The notes: generated by a model from the sequence alone, not told the origin. 64,000 nt of DNA from an uncultured Bacteroidales bacterium (GCA_944325495.1 CALVAD010000001.1:62001-126000), one strand, 5' to 3'. Numbered from the stretch's first letter, positions 7,436 to 16,915 are shown. Program-made: numbers and translations.

Positions 7436-8074
7436 ATGAATAAGTATTACCGTATTCTTGAGAAGATCCTGTCATCAGGGAAGGTACAGGACAATAAAAA
7501 AGGGACAATCAGGTACCTTCTTAATGAGCAGCTGTCTCTGACCACAGGAGACCTGCTTGACATATTCGAAGGGCACACAATTGCGCGAAAGAAACTTCGC
7601 AGCGAACTTACCCTGTTTATGCAGGGCGAGCGTGATATAGAAAGATACCGTGAGGCTGGTATCAACTGGTGGGATTACTGCGGTTCAATCCTTATCAACA
7701 GTTATCCAACATATTTCGAGAAACTGCCGCCGTTGATTGACAAGATAAACAGGGAAAAGCGCAGCAGTAAGAATTATGTCCTGTTCCTCGGGGCGACAGG
7801 GGCGGAAAGCAATCAGGCTCCATGCCTAAGTCTGGTGCAGTTTCAGATTGAGGATGGAGAACTCGTATTAACGGCTTATCAGCGCAGCTCTGACGCAAGT
7901 CTTGGCCTTCCAGCGGATATTTATCATTTATATCTGATTTCCCGTCAGATAGATTTGCCTTTGAAGTCCATCACGCTTTTTCTGGGTAATGTCCATATCT
8001 ACGAGAATAATATAGAGAATACCAGGAAACTGCTTTCTGGCGATGAAACCGTCAAGTTTGAACTCAATGTCTGA
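7436..8074 (+). CDS. Thymidylate-synthase-fold enzyme, predicted to act on dCMP
   Basis: 212 residues, aligning by eye with thymidylate synthase (usually about 264). Visible are the N-terminal helix, a Glu at E57 in RSELTLFMQGE, the catalytic Cys in QAPC (C130), the phosphate/Asp motif QRSSD (R150, D153), and the sugar-binding GNVHIY (H187, Y189). The base-reading Asn of TS (N177 in E. coli, in LPFNI) is Asp here (LPADI, D161). That is the change that makes T4 dCMP hydroxymethylase read cytosine. The histidine after the catalytic Cys is Leu, the dimer-partner RR motif is not seen, and the C-terminal tail is short. Likely role: C5 modification of dCMP for altered phage DNA. Overlaps the methyltransferase start. 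Confidence 0.75.
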   Translation: MNKYYRILEKILSSGKVQDNKKGTIRYLLNEQLSLTTGDLLDIFEGHTIARKKLRSELTLFMQGERDIERYREAGINWWDYCGSILINSYPTYFEKLPPLIDKINREKRSSKNYVLFLGATGAESNQAPCLSLVQFQIEDGELVLTAYQRSSDASLGLPADIYHLYLISRQIDLPLKSITLFLGNVHIYENNIENTRKLLSGDETVKFELNV

Positions 8075-8891
8075 AAGGGTATATACTGCTGCCCCATTGC
8101 CGTTTATGGGGCAGAAACGGCGGTTTATAAAAGATTTCAGGAGGATACTCAAACGGTTTGATGATGTTACTGCCATTGTCGATCTCTTCGGTGGCAGCGG
8201 TATATTGTCCCATGTGGCAAAGCATGAACGACCGGATATCAGGGTCGTTTACAATGACTATGATTACTATTGTGACAGATTAGGTCATGTTAAAACCACG
8301 AATGAGATACTTTCAGTTATCCGGCCATTGCTGATTGATGTACCGAAAGACAAGAAAGTTCCTGATGGGCTGAAAAGGCAGATATTATCAATAATCAAAG
8401 GCTATGAAGATGCCGGTTATGTGGATTACATAACATTGAGTTCATCGCTTTTATTCAGTGGTAAGTATGTAACCAGTTATGAGGGACTATCAAAACAGAC
8501 CATGTATAATACTATGAAACAATCGAATTATAAAGTTGATGGTTATCTGGATGGTCTTGAAGTGGTCCACTGTGATTATCGGGAATTATTTCAAAAGTTT
8601 CCTGATAAGGGTAAGACGTTGTTCCTGATTGATCCTCCGTACCTCTCCACAGAAGTAGGAGCCTACAAATGCTACTGGAAGATGACTGATTATCTTGATG
8701 TATTAAAACTCCTTCAGGGGACGCGGTACATTTATTTTACCAGTAATAAGTCCAATATAGTTGAACTGTGTAAATGGATAGATGAAAATGCCCAATTGGG
8801 AGGCGTATTAAATGGAGTAGAGGTGCATACCCAGACCAACAATATAAATTACAATTCCGGTTTCACGGATATGATGCTTGTAAAAGCATAA
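8067..8891 (+). CDS. Dam-like (D12 class) adenine DNA methyltransferase
   Basis: About 274 residues. The N-terminus has the D12-class opening PFMGQKRRF (residues 12-20), motif I DLFGGSG (about 39-45) binds S-adenosylmethionine, and the catalytic motif IV is DPPY (about 189-192), which marks N6-adenine transfer. I favour ATG 8067, which overlaps the TS-like gene by 8 bp, over ATG 8043. No restriction endonuclease is adjacent, so it is a solitary phage methyltransferase, perhaps protecting phage DNA or timing transcription. Recognition sequence cannot be read from the protein. The end of the gene is slightly AT-richer than the tail genes. Confidence 0.85.
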   Translation: MSERVYTAAPLPFMGQKRRFIKDFRRILKRFDDVTAIVDLFGGSGILSHVAKHERPDIRVVYNDYDYYCDRLGHVKTTNEILSVIRPLLIDVPKDKKVPDGLKRQILSIIKGYEDAGYVDYITLSSSLLFSGKYVTSYEGLSKQTMYNTMKQSNYKVDGYLDGLEVVHCDYRELFQKFPDKGKTLFLIDPPYLSTEVGAYKCYWKMTDYLDVLKLLQGTRYIYFTSNKSNIVELCKWIDENAQLGGVLNGVEVHTQTNNINYNSGFTDMMLVKA

Positions 8892-8894
8892 GCA

Positions 8895-8942
8895 TTTAAA
8901 GGCGTTCAATCTGTATTTAAACATGATTTGAACGCCTTTAAA
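8895..8942. terminator. Hairpin after prophage methyltransferase
   Basis: A perfect 15-bp inverted repeat, TTTAAAGGCGTTCAA (8895-8909) and its complement (8928-8942), with an 18-nt loop. It follows the methyltransferase stop by 4 bp. There is no strong T-run, so termination efficiency is uncertain, but it may insulate the downstream susC from phage transcripts. Confidence 0.55.
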
Positions 8943-8966
8943 GTATATGTGAGTGTAGAATATTTG

Positions 8967-9029
8967 TCGCTTTTCGTTTTGAATAGGAAACTCGCTTTTC
9001 GTTTTGACTTCTGTCGCAATTCGTTTGCG
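8967..9029 (+). repeat. Direct repeats at candidate prophage right end
   Basis: TCGCTTTTCGTTTTGA occurs perfectly twice (8967-8982 and 8992-9007, period 25) and a third degenerate copy begins at 9014. Short, regularly spaced repeats at the edge of a phage block are what transposase-binding sites of Mu-like phages look like. If the ends obey the TG...CA rule, the only CA here is at 9017-9018, which would place the phage terminus about 18 bp before the susC ATG. The left end is outside the window, so the boundary is provisional. Confidence 0.5.
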
Positions 9030-9036
9030 TGATTAT

Positions 9037-12000
9037 ATGAAAAAGCTGTTCAATGCCGCACTGCCTGTGGTATTGCTATGTGCTTTTCAACCGGTATCCG
9101 CCCAGACGGGGATATCGGGAAGAGTGACCGATGAAAGCGGAGAGGGGCTGATAGGTGTTGCGGTCATCGTGGAAACGGATAACGCCCGTACCGGAGTCGT
9201 TACCGATGAGAACGGCATATTCTACATTGATGTGCCGGAAGATACCGATTTGGAGTTCAATTATATGGGCTTCAAGAGCGTGATACTGCCTGCGAAGGAC
9301 AATATGCTGGTCGTAATGGAAGAGGACCGGAGCCTGCTTGAAGAATCCGTGGTCGTCGGTTATGGCTCTCTCAAGAAGAAGGATATTCTGGGCTCAGTTT
9401 CCACGGTACGCCACCAGGAACTTCAGAACAGGATATCCGGAAATATGGTCGAATCGATGCGCGGCCTTGTCTCGGGAGTCAAGATCACTTCGAGCGGAAC
9501 GCCTGGCTCAAATGCAAATATCCAGATCAGGGGAATCGGCTCCCTGTCCGGCGGCACCTCCCCGCTGTTCATCATAGACGGGTCATATGGCGGAAGCGAG
9601 GTCGGTCTGAGCGTGGAGGATATAGAGTCGATTCAGATTCTCAAAGATGCGTCCTCAGCGGCTATCTATGGCTCCAGGGCAGCAAACGGAGTTGTCATCA
9701 TCACTACCAAGAAGGGGACGACGGGTGAGCTCAAAGTCAAGTTTGACGGATCCGCCCAGATGTACTGGCTCCCGAAGTATGACTTGATGGACGCTGAAAC
9801 TTACAAGTATTATGACGATTTGGCATATCAGGAGGCGATGATGCAGGGAGTCCCCGGAGTCAATGATCTCCAGAATCATCTTTCCGGAGATTCCGATTTT
9901 CTCGGCGCCATGCTGAAGACGGGAATAATCCAGAACTATAATGTGTCTATGTCAGGCGGTACGGAAACCTTGAACTTCTATACTTCGCTGAACTACAAGA
10001 AGGATGACGGCGCGATGATGAATACCGGCCATGAGCAGTTCGGCTTCAGGGTGAATACTGGCGGAAAGAAAGGCATATTCGAGTACGGGCAGCATCTGTT
10101 CTTCTCCAAGACAAAGACGGACAACCTTATGGGGAATCCCTGGGCGAGTGCTATTCAGATTCCCCCGACCATTCCCATATATGACGACAGCAATCCCGGA
10201 GGTTTCGGATACGGAAAAGTCGACGGAGCCAACTCGACGGCGGTGAATCCTGTCGCCATGGAGTCCTTATACCATTCGAACAATCCTCAACAGTATCTGT
10301 ATGCCGATATCTACGGGCAGATCAATCTGTGGGAGAACCATCTGAACGCCAAGCTGAATGTTTCGTACAAGAACTATTTCGGCGAGACGAACACCTTGAG
10401 GAAGAAAGGCAACTGGACGATGAGTCAGGGTGATGACTCGGCGTTCATCTCATATGCCACTGCGGCGCATGACATGATACTTGTTGAGAATACCTATAAT
10501 TTCAATTATGACATCAAAGGTCATTCAATCAATGCGGTGGCCGGTTTCTCCTTCAATACCATGCATGAGGAATACAAGTCCCAGACCAAGCTGGATCCTC
10601 TCGTGGTCGGAGACAAATACATAACTTCCTTTGATTCCGCCACCGGCACGCAGACATGTACCGGAAGTTATATTGAATATGCCCTTATCTCATATTTCGG
10701 AAGAATCAACTATTCCTATGGGGACAGGTATCTGATTCAGCTTACCGCCCGCAGGGACGGTACTTCGAGACTGCCGAAGGAGCACAGGTGGGGTAATTTC
10801 GGTTCCGTGTCTCTCGGCTGGCGTATCAGCAACGAGCCCTGGTTTGATGTGAACTGGATAGATGATCTCAAGCTGAGGGCGAATTACGGTACGCTCGGAA
10901 ACACCAATATCGGCCCGTGGGATTATCAGTCGGTGATCAACACCGCTCCAAGAGCGATAATGAACGGGGATACCAAGGTGGTCGGCATGACGCAGTCCAA
11001 TATCACCAACATGGATCTTGTCTGGGAGAAAAAGACCTCCGCCAATGTGGGCGTCGATTTTCTTGCCCTGCGCAAAAGGCTCTCGGCATCAGTGGAGTAC
11101 TATTATTCGAAGAGCAAGGATCTGCTGTTCAATCTTCCTATCCTGATGACGACCGGAAACGAGGGCGGTGCGCCGATGGTGAATGCGGCTTCGTTGCGCA
11201 ATACCGGAATCGAACTGGAAATAGGGTGGAATGATATCGTCGGAGATTTCGGATATTCAGTGAATGCCAATTTCTCCACGGTGAGCAACAAGGTGCTGAG
11301 TCTCGGATACGGACAGACGGTATATTACACATATACTTCCAGATCCGATATAGGGCAGCCTTTGGGAATGTGGTATCTGTATAAGAAGCTCGGGATTTTC
11401 CAGTCGGAGGAAGATGTGCTGGCGCATGTGAACTCCAAGGGACAGGTCATACAGCCCGACGCCCGTCCGGGTGACATCATCTATGACGACTACAACGATG
11501 ACGGTCAGATAACTTCTGAAGACAGGCAGATTGTCGGCAGCCCGTGGCCCAAGCTTGAGGCCGGTCTCAATATCGCATTGTCCTGGAAGAATCTCGACCT
11601 TTCGATAAACGGCTATGGCCGTTTCGGACATCTGGTCTACAATGCGGCACGCGCGACAGCTATGGATTTCACTTCCAATCAGAATAATTTCGCCGATTTC
11701 GTTCCATGGACCCAGTCCAATCCTTCTACCGAGAATCCGCGCATCATCTATGGTGATACCAGGAATTCCCGCGGGGACCAGGACAGATGGCTTGAGGATG
11801 GTTCTTTCTTCAGAATCGGCGACATTACGCTGGGATACACTCTTCCCCGGAAATGGCTGAGAGCTGTCAAATTCGAGGAGATACGCCTGTCCGTGACCGG
11901 CAGGAATCTGCTGACCTTTACCGGATATTCAGGTCTCGATCCCGAGTTTGCGGACGGAGGGGTCTTTACAATAGGGTATGACGGATGTTCATTCCCTAAC

Positions 12001-12039
12001 CCGAGATCTGTCCAGTTTGCGGTATCATTCACTTTCTAA
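9037..12039 (+). CDS. SusC/RagA-family TonB-dependent outer membrane transporter
   Basis: About 1000 residues. An N-terminal signal peptide (MKKLFNAALPVVLLCAFQ, ending near VSAQ) is followed by a carboxypeptidase-regulatory-like domain (GISGRVTDESGEGLIGVAV), the TonB-box-like ESVVVGYG segment, a plug (NIQIRGIGSLSGG, PLFIIDGSYGG, SAAIYGSRAANGVVIITTKKG) and a long beta-barrel ending in Phe. I start it at ATG 9037 because the signal peptide begins there; an in-frame TTG at 9004 lies in the phage-end repeats. It imports oligosaccharides with the SusD lipoprotein encoded 11 bp downstream. No host-type promoter is visible upstream, where the prophage now lies. Confidence 0.93.
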   Translation: MKKLFNAALPVVLLCAFQPVSAQTGISGRVTDESGEGLIGVAVIVETDNARTGVVTDENGIFYIDVPEDTDLEFNYMGFKSVILPAKDNMLVVMEEDRSLLEESVVVGYGSLKKKDILGSVSTVRHQELQNRISGNMVESMRGLVSGVKITSSGTPGSNANIQIRGIGSLSGGTSPLFIIDGSYGGSEVGLSVEDIESIQILKDASSAAIYGSRAANGVVIITTKKGTTGELKVKFDGSAQMYWLPKYDLMDAETYKYYDDLAYQEAMMQGVPGVNDLQNHLSGDSDFLGAMLKTGIIQNYNVSMSGGTETLNFYTSLNYKKDDGAMMNTGHEQFGFRVNTGGKKGIFEYGQHLFFSKTKTDNLMGNPWASAIQIPPTIPIYDDSNPGGFGYGKVDGANSTAVNPVAMESLYHSNNPQQYLYADIYGQINLWENHLNAKLNVSYKNYFGETNTLRKKGNWTMSQGDDSAFISYATAAHDMILVENTYNFNYDIKGHSINAVAGFSFNTMHEEYKSQTKLDPLVVGDKYITSFDSATGTQTCTGSYIEYALISYFGRINYSYGDRYLIQLTARRDGTSRLPKEHRWGNFGSVSLGWRISNEPWFDVNWIDDLKLRANYGTLGNTNIGPWDYQSVINTAPRAIMNGDTKVVGMTQSNITNMDLVWEKKTSANVGVDFLALRKRLSASVEYYYSKSKDLLFNLPILMTTGNEGGAPMVNAASLRNTGIELEIGWNDIVGDFGYSVNANFSTVSNKVLSLGYGQTVYYTYTSRSDIGQPLGMWYLYKKLGIFQSEEDVLAHVNSKGQVIQPDARPGDIIYDDYNDDGQITSEDRQIVGSPWPKLEAGLNIALSWKNLDLSINGYGRFGHLVYNAARATAMDFTSNQNNFADFVPWTQSNPSTENPRIIYGDTRNSRGDQDRWLEDGSFFRIGDITLGYTLPRKWLRAVKFEEIRLSVTGRNLLTFTGYSGLDPEFADGGVFTIGYDGCSFPNPRSVQFAVSFTF

Positions 12040-12050
12040 AACCGATTACG

Positions 12051-13640
12051 ATGAGAAAATTCTTGACAATATTGGCAATGTTCTCCGGTCTCCTGCTCGG
12101 CTCATCGTCCTGCAGCGATTCTTGGCTCGATATCCAGAACGAGAACGGTTTGTCTTCCGGTAATTTCTGGAAGACGGAGGAAGACATGCAGGCCGGATTG
12201 AATGCCGTTTACGCCATGTTCTACAGACAGGGGACATGGACGCGCAATCTGATGAATCAGCTGGATGGAATGGCTGACGACGGTGTCCTCTATTCATCAT
12301 GGACAGAACTTAATGAATGGACCAAATTCATTTATACGGACTATAATTTCGCGGAAGTCAACACGAAGATATGGAAGGAGCATTGGACGGCGGTAAACAG
12401 GGCCAACCAGGTCCTTGACCATATCGATGACCCCAACGTGACATTCTCCGATGAGAATGACAGAAAGGACATAAAGGCCCAGGCTCTGTGGTTCCGCTCC
12501 TGGTATTATTTCTATATGACGGTGCTCTGGGACAATATACCTATCGTTCTGAAGACCTCTTCCGCTTCCGACGCTCCTGAAGGCGTGACGGCGGACAAGG
12601 TGTTCACTCAGATCGAGTCGGATCTTCTGAAAGCAATTCCGGATCTTCCGCTGGAGAGGGAAACGGAGAAGGCCAAGCCGACCAGAGGTGCCGCATACGG
12701 ACTGCTGGCCCGCGTCTACGCCCAGCATCATAAATGGGAAGAGGCGGCGGAGTGTCTGGAATGGATAATCTACGGCGAAGGAAAGAATCTGTATGAACTG
12801 GAAAGAAACTTCGGTGACAATTTCAATAATCACACGGAGAACAATATCGAATCGCTCTATGAAATACAGTTTTCTCTGTGCAACGATGTGGGCTGGGATG
12901 CAACGGACAATTATCTCGGAGCCGACGCCCAGCTGGGGACCCAGATAGAGATATCGAGATCTCCGAAGGGAATGGGCTGGCAGATTGTGGAAAGCAATCC
13001 CTGGGTCAAGGAATATTTCCTTCGGGAAAAGACTTTGGACGGAAAGAATGATCCCAGACTGTATTATACTTTGTGGTATCAGGATGCGGAAGCGGATTTC
13101 CCGGAATTCCCCAATCATCTGATATATGGCAAGACATGGGAGCAGCTCGGATATTCCGGTTCGGACAACGACCGTATCTATATCAAGAAATACTCGACTG
13201 ACGTGAGCCCGGTCTATTATTGGAATGACAATAATTTCAGGGCCATACGCCTTTCCGACATGTTGCTTCTATATGCCGAGTGCGTCAATGAAGTCAATCA
13301 TGGACCTGACGCCAAGGCAATCGAGTGCCTCAACAGAGTCCGCTCGAGGGCGGGCCTGCCGGATATAGCTGACAGCAAGTATTATGACGGAGCCGCGATA
13401 ACATCGGACTACGATGCATTCAAAGAGCATCTGAAAATAGAAAGAGGGCTCGAACTGGCGTTTGAGGGAATGCGCTGGATTGATTTGAAAAGATGGGGTT
13501 TCGACGCCTCCACCCTGGAGGACATAAGGCTCCGCGACGCCGACTACAACAACTTCGTAATCGGGAAACACGAGCGTCTGCCTATACCCCAGACCGATGT
13601 GGACAATAACCCGAACCTCGATCAGAATCCTAACTATTAA
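12051..13640 (+). CDS. SusD/RagB-family nutrient-binding lipoprotein
   Basis: 529 residues with a lipoprotein signal peptide ending in LGSSSC. Typical SusD features are the N-terminal DSWLDIQ segment, TPR-like helices (RGAAYGLLARVYAQ, AQALWFRSWYY) and the C-terminal motif ELAFEGMRWIDLKRW followed by the LPIPQ-type ending near residue 510. It caps the SusC barrel at the cell surface and binds glycan. It is encoded 11 bp after susC and 20 bp before the next lipoprotein, within one operon. Confidence 0.93.
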   Translation: MRKFLTILAMFSGLLLGSSSCSDSWLDIQNENGLSSGNFWKTEEDMQAGLNAVYAMFYRQGTWTRNLMNQLDGMADDGVLYSSWTELNEWTKFIYTDYNFAEVNTKIWKEHWTAVNRANQVLDHIDDPNVTFSDENDRKDIKAQALWFRSWYYFYMTVLWDNIPIVLKTSSASDAPEGVTADKVFTQIESDLLKAIPDLPLERETEKAKPTRGAAYGLLARVYAQHHKWEEAAECLEWIIYGEGKNLYELERNFGDNFNNHTENNIESLYEIQFSLCNDVGWDATDNYLGADAQLGTQIEISRSPKGMGWQIVESNPWVKEYFLREKTLDGKNDPRLYYTLWYQDAEADFPEFPNHLIYGKTWEQLGYSGSDNDRIYIKKYSTDVSPVYYWNDNNFRAIRLSDMLLLYAECVNEVNHGPDAKAIECLNRVRSRAGLPDIADSKYYDGAAITSDYDAFKEHLKIERGLELAFEGMRWIDLKRWGFDASTLEDIRLRDADYNNFVIGKHERLPIPQTDVDNNPNLDQNPNY

Positions 13641-13660
13641 TAATCCAATAATTGAGAAGT

Positions 13661-14713
13661 ATGAAAAAGAAATCATGGCTGATGGCTGTTTTGCCTGTTA
13701 TCTCCATTATGTCGTTGCTTTCATGCAACAAGAACGAACCCGAGACCGATGCTCTCAACATCATGCCCATGGTGGCTACCATAGGACCTGAAGGCGGAGA
13801 CGTGAAGTTCTCCATTACGGGCGACGGAAGCTGGGAAATAGAACTGGCCGAGTCTACGGATGCATCGTCCGAGTGGTGTACTTTGGATGCGATGTCCGGA
13901 GAGGGCGCCCATGATCTTGTAGCCACTATCGCTCCTGCCGTTTCGGCAAAGGAAAAACGCAGCATCGTAATCAAGCTCATAGGAGAAGAAAAGACATTGT
14001 CGGCAAAAGTGATTCAGGATCCTGTCGCATTGGAGCCGGGCGAGGTTCTTATCAACGGGCTGATATGGTCGACAAGGAATGTCGGAGAACCTGGAAAGTT
14101 CGTTGAGGATATCGAGGACTGCGGCATGTACTATATGTTCAACAGCAAGATTCCGTGGAGTCCGGACGTGGATCCCGCAGAATATATGGCGGCTGTCGCC
14201 GAATATGATGCGTCTGCGGCACCATCCGATCCGAATGCCGAAATCGTCACTAACGACCTGTCTGTCGAAAGGGCTAATTTCTGGAAAGAAGAGAACAATC
14301 CCTGCCCGGAAGGATGGCGGGTGCCTATGGGCTGGGAAGTCATACAGATAATGGGCAACAGGAACACTGAGCTCGAAGATCCGACTGAAGGATGTTTCTT
14401 CCATAGAGTCGAAGCGGGCACGCAGGGTTTTGACAAGCTCGGATTCATCGTCGGTCTCGACAAGAATCTTGCAAAGACCGCAACCAAGGAGACAGTGGAG
14501 GAAATGGGCGGCATGTTTATTCCTGTAAGCGGTTGGATAAACGAAGAAGGCGTGTATGACGGAGACTGGCTGGTGACGTTGAGGACGGCTACATGGCTGA
14601 ATGACACAATGGCCGGAATGTATCTTTCCGATCTGCTCTTCTATGATGACCCTTGGGGATGGGGTGATGGACAGAAGGTTCGCGCGGCACCTGTAAGATG
14701 TGTGAAAAAGTAG
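13661..14713 (+). CDS. Surface lipoprotein with BACON-like and FISUMP domains
   Basis: About 350 residues from ATG 13661, which begins a lipoprotein signal (MKKKSWLMAVLPVISIMSLLSC). Residues about 30-120 form a BACON-like domain (GPEGGDVKFSITGDGSWEI and SAKVIQ), common in Bacteroidetes glycan-acting proteins. From about 130 the phrases NGLIWSTRNVG, NPCPEGWRVP and the terminal VRCVKK are hallmarks of the Fibrobacter succinogenes major paralogous (FISUMP) domain. It occupies the place of a SusE/SusF-type surface glycan-binding protein after susD. The ligand is unknown. Confidence 0.75.
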   Translation: MKKKSWLMAVLPVISIMSLLSCNKNEPETDALNIMPMVATIGPEGGDVKFSITGDGSWEIELAESTDASSEWCTLDAMSGEGAHDLVATIAPAVSAKEKRSIVIKLIGEEKTLSAKVIQDPVALEPGEVLINGLIWSTRNVGEPGKFVEDIEDCGMYYMFNSKIPWSPDVDPAEYMAAVAEYDASAAPSDPNAEIVTNDLSVERANFWKEENNPCPEGWRVPMGWEVIQIMGNRNTELEDPTEGCFFHRVEAGTQGFDKLGFIVGLDKNLAKTATKETVEEMGGMFIPVSGWINEEGVYDGDWLVTLRTATWLNDTMAGMYLSDLLFYDDPWGWGDGQKVRAAPVRCVKK

Positions 14714-14719
14714 TCCGGT

Positions 14720-15760
14720 ATGAAGAGAAAGCGCAGTATCTTGTTCCTTCCCCTGCTCGGAGCTGCAATAGCATGCGGCCCGGGTGGGGAATCCATGGGC
14801 GTTACGGAGGAACCTGTCAAGATTATCTTTGAGACGGATTTGGGCAATGACATTGACGATGCCCTCGCTTTGGACATGTTGTATAAGTACATGGACGCAG
14901 GGAAGGCGGAACTTCTGGCAATATGCCTGAACAAGGAAGGCCGGGCTCCGGCAGAGTATGCCGATATCATGAATACCTGGTACGGCTATCCTGATGTGCC
15001 CATAGGAATCATACATGACGGCATAGATTGCGAGAATGATGCTGTGAACTATGCCAAGGCGGTAGCGGAGATGAAGGACGAGTCCGGAAATCCGAAATAT
15101 GCACGTTCGCTTGAGGATCATGACGCCTTGCCCGAATCACATCTGCTGGCCCGAGAAATACTTTCGAAGCAGAAGGATGGTTCGGTGACCATGGTATCGG
15201 TAGGTTTCTCGACAAATCTGATCAGGTTGCTGGATACGCAGCCTGATGAATATTCGGAACTGGACGGCGAGGATCTTGTGGCAAGGAAAGTGAATCTCCT
15301 CGTGATTATGGCAGGGTGCTTCAATGATCCCGGAATCCATGAATATAATGTTGTCAAGGATATTTCTGCAGCGAAACGTATCATGAGGAGCTGGCCGACC
15401 GAAGTGGTGGTCACTCCATTTGAGCTCGGCGTCCGTGTATGCTATCCGGCTTCCAGCATCGAAAATGATTTTGACATGGAGCAGGATCACCCTATGGTGG
15501 ATGCATATGAAGCGTATATGCCTATGCCCTACGATCGTCCGATGTGGGACCCTTCGGCCGTGCTTTATGCGGTGGAACGCGACAAATGGTTCAATGTCTC
15601 GCCTGCCGGAACGATCTATGTCTCGGATGACGGTTCGACGACTTTTGCGGAAGCGTCCGCCGGGAACAGGAGGTACTTATACGTCGATGACATTCAGGCG
15701 GATGCCATGAAGAATCATTTTGTGGAATTAGTCTCAACAAAGCCATTGAATAAAAAATGA
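14720..15760 (+). CDS. Nucleoside-hydrolase-like lipoprotein
   Basis: 346 residues, with a lipoprotein signal ending near AAIAC. The segment FETDLGNDIDDALAL (about residues 36-50) matches the metal-binding Asp cluster of inosine-uridine nucleoside hydrolases. Hydrolases of this fold found in polysaccharide loci may cleave N- or O-ribosides other than normal nucleosides. It is in the susCD operon (7 bp after the previous gene; its stop overlaps the next ATG in ATGA), so it probably acts on the same imported or surface-bound substrate. Exact substrate unknown. Confidence 0.75.
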   Translation: MKRKRSILFLPLLGAAIACGPGGESMGVTEEPVKIIFETDLGNDIDDALALDMLYKYMDAGKAELLAICLNKEGRAPAEYADIMNTWYGYPDVPIGIIHDGIDCENDAVNYAKAVAEMKDESGNPKYARSLEDHDALPESHLLAREILSKQKDGSVTMVSVGFSTNLIRLLDTQPDEYSELDGEDLVARKVNLLVIMAGCFNDPGIHEYNVVKDISAAKRIMRSWPTEVVVTPFELGVRVCYPASSIENDFDMEQDHPMVDAYEAYMPMPYDRPMWDPSAVLYAVERDKWFNVSPAGTIYVSDDGSTTFAEASAGNRRYLYVDDIQADAMKNHFVELVSTKPLNKK

Positions 15761-16911
15761 AACATTGTTTATTTCTGATACTGACGGCCATGGTGTGCGC
15801 CGTTTCATGTGACAAGACTCCGACCGGATCCGGAGGCGGCAGCGTCCCGCCTGAAGTCCGATATTCGTTCACGGAGCCGGAACTGGCTTTCGCATTCTCC
15901 GGTCAGAAGAGATACAGCTATTGCCCTGTAGTCTTGGAGCAGGACGACGGGAGCAGATATGTCTTCATGTGCGGAAACCAGCAGAAACCATATGAAGCGG
16001 ACACATATGAAATTATAGTCGACAATATATACCAGTTCATCGAGTATCCCGACGGGAGCAGGTCACAGGAAAAAAGTGTACTGCAGCCGAGCCTCTTCTT
16101 TGATGATCACCACACCTGTGATCCGAGCGTGATTCAAGGTGAGTTCAAGATGAACGGCGAGACTTATAAATACGCCATGTTCTATACCGGAGCCTGCGAG
16201 GAGTATTTCTATAACGAGGTGGGCGTAGCTTTCAGCAACGATCTGAATGCTGATTCATGGGTCAAGTATCCGAATCAGGTTGTAAAGAAGACCTGGGTGG
16301 CGGAAGGAGATCTTGATTGGGGCGGTGGATTATGCTGGGGCTGCGGCCAGCCGTCCGCGGTATCGCTCGACAAGAAGGGCCAGGTCCTGCTTACCTATAC
16401 CATAGGTGATATCTCCGGAACCAGAGTCGTGTTTACGACACTGGATATGAGTGACATGGATAATTTTGTCAGAGGGGTGCCGACAACGATGAGCCGTGCC
16501 GGGCTTATCGGTCTTGACGGGAAACCGGATTATACCTGCGATGCGGAATTCGCCATCAATCAGGAAGAGAATAAAATCGTGATGGTGCGTCCCGTGCAGC
16601 CGCATCCGACTACGTACCCGAACTACATACCTTCAGCGCAGGAGGTGGATTGGATGGATCTTGATGTGTTCATGTCAGGTCTCGGCACCTGGACCAGCCT
16701 CGGGAGAATCGATCCCGGCCTGTCCGGGTTCCCCAGAAACCATAATGCCGGGCTGATGAGGGATAATTATGGCCACATAGACAATTGGGACACTCCTACG
16801 GTGTATTTTACCGTCAGCAAGGAAAGCCCGGATGTCTATGCGCATGAAGACCATATGTGCGAGTGGACTTATACCATATATAAGACAACATTGGAGAAAA
16901 CGGTACGGTGA
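15757..16911 (+). CDS. Lipoprotein with beta-propeller glycosidase-like fold
   Basis: 384 residues with a lipoprotein signal ending AVSC. Repeated blades with acidic and aromatic motifs are visible (CDPSVIQGEF around residue 125, YAMFYTGA, GVAFSNDLNADSWVKYP, NHNAGLMRDNYGH). This pattern is that of five-bladed propeller glycoside hydrolases such as GH43, GH117 or related families, but I cannot assign a family or a full catalytic triad. Translationally coupled to the nucleoside-hydrolase-like gene and followed 4 bp later by the rhamnosidase. Confidence 0.6.
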   Translation: MKHCLFLILTAMVCAVSCDKTPTGSGGGSVPPEVRYSFTEPELAFAFSGQKRYSYCPVVLEQDDGSRYVFMCGNQQKPYEADTYEIIVDNIYQFIEYPDGSRSQEKSVLQPSLFFDDHHTCDPSVIQGEFKMNGETYKYAMFYTGACEEYFYNEVGVAFSNDLNADSWVKYPNQVVKKTWVAEGDLDWGGGLCWGCGQPSAVSLDKKGQVLLTYTIGDISGTRVVFTTLDMSDMDNFVRGVPTTMSRAGLIGLDGKPDYTCDAEFAINQEENKIVMVRPVQPHPTTYPNYIPSAQEVDWMDLDVFMSGLGTWTSLGRIDPGLSGFPRNHNAGLMRDNYGHIDNWDTPTVYFTVSKESPDVYAHEDHMCEWTYTIYKTTLEKTVR

Positions 16912-16915
16912 TTCC

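Noticed and set aside
8967..9029. CRISPR array
   Set aside because: Only two perfect short repeats with one 9-bp gap and one degenerate copy; no spacers of suitable length and no cas genes.
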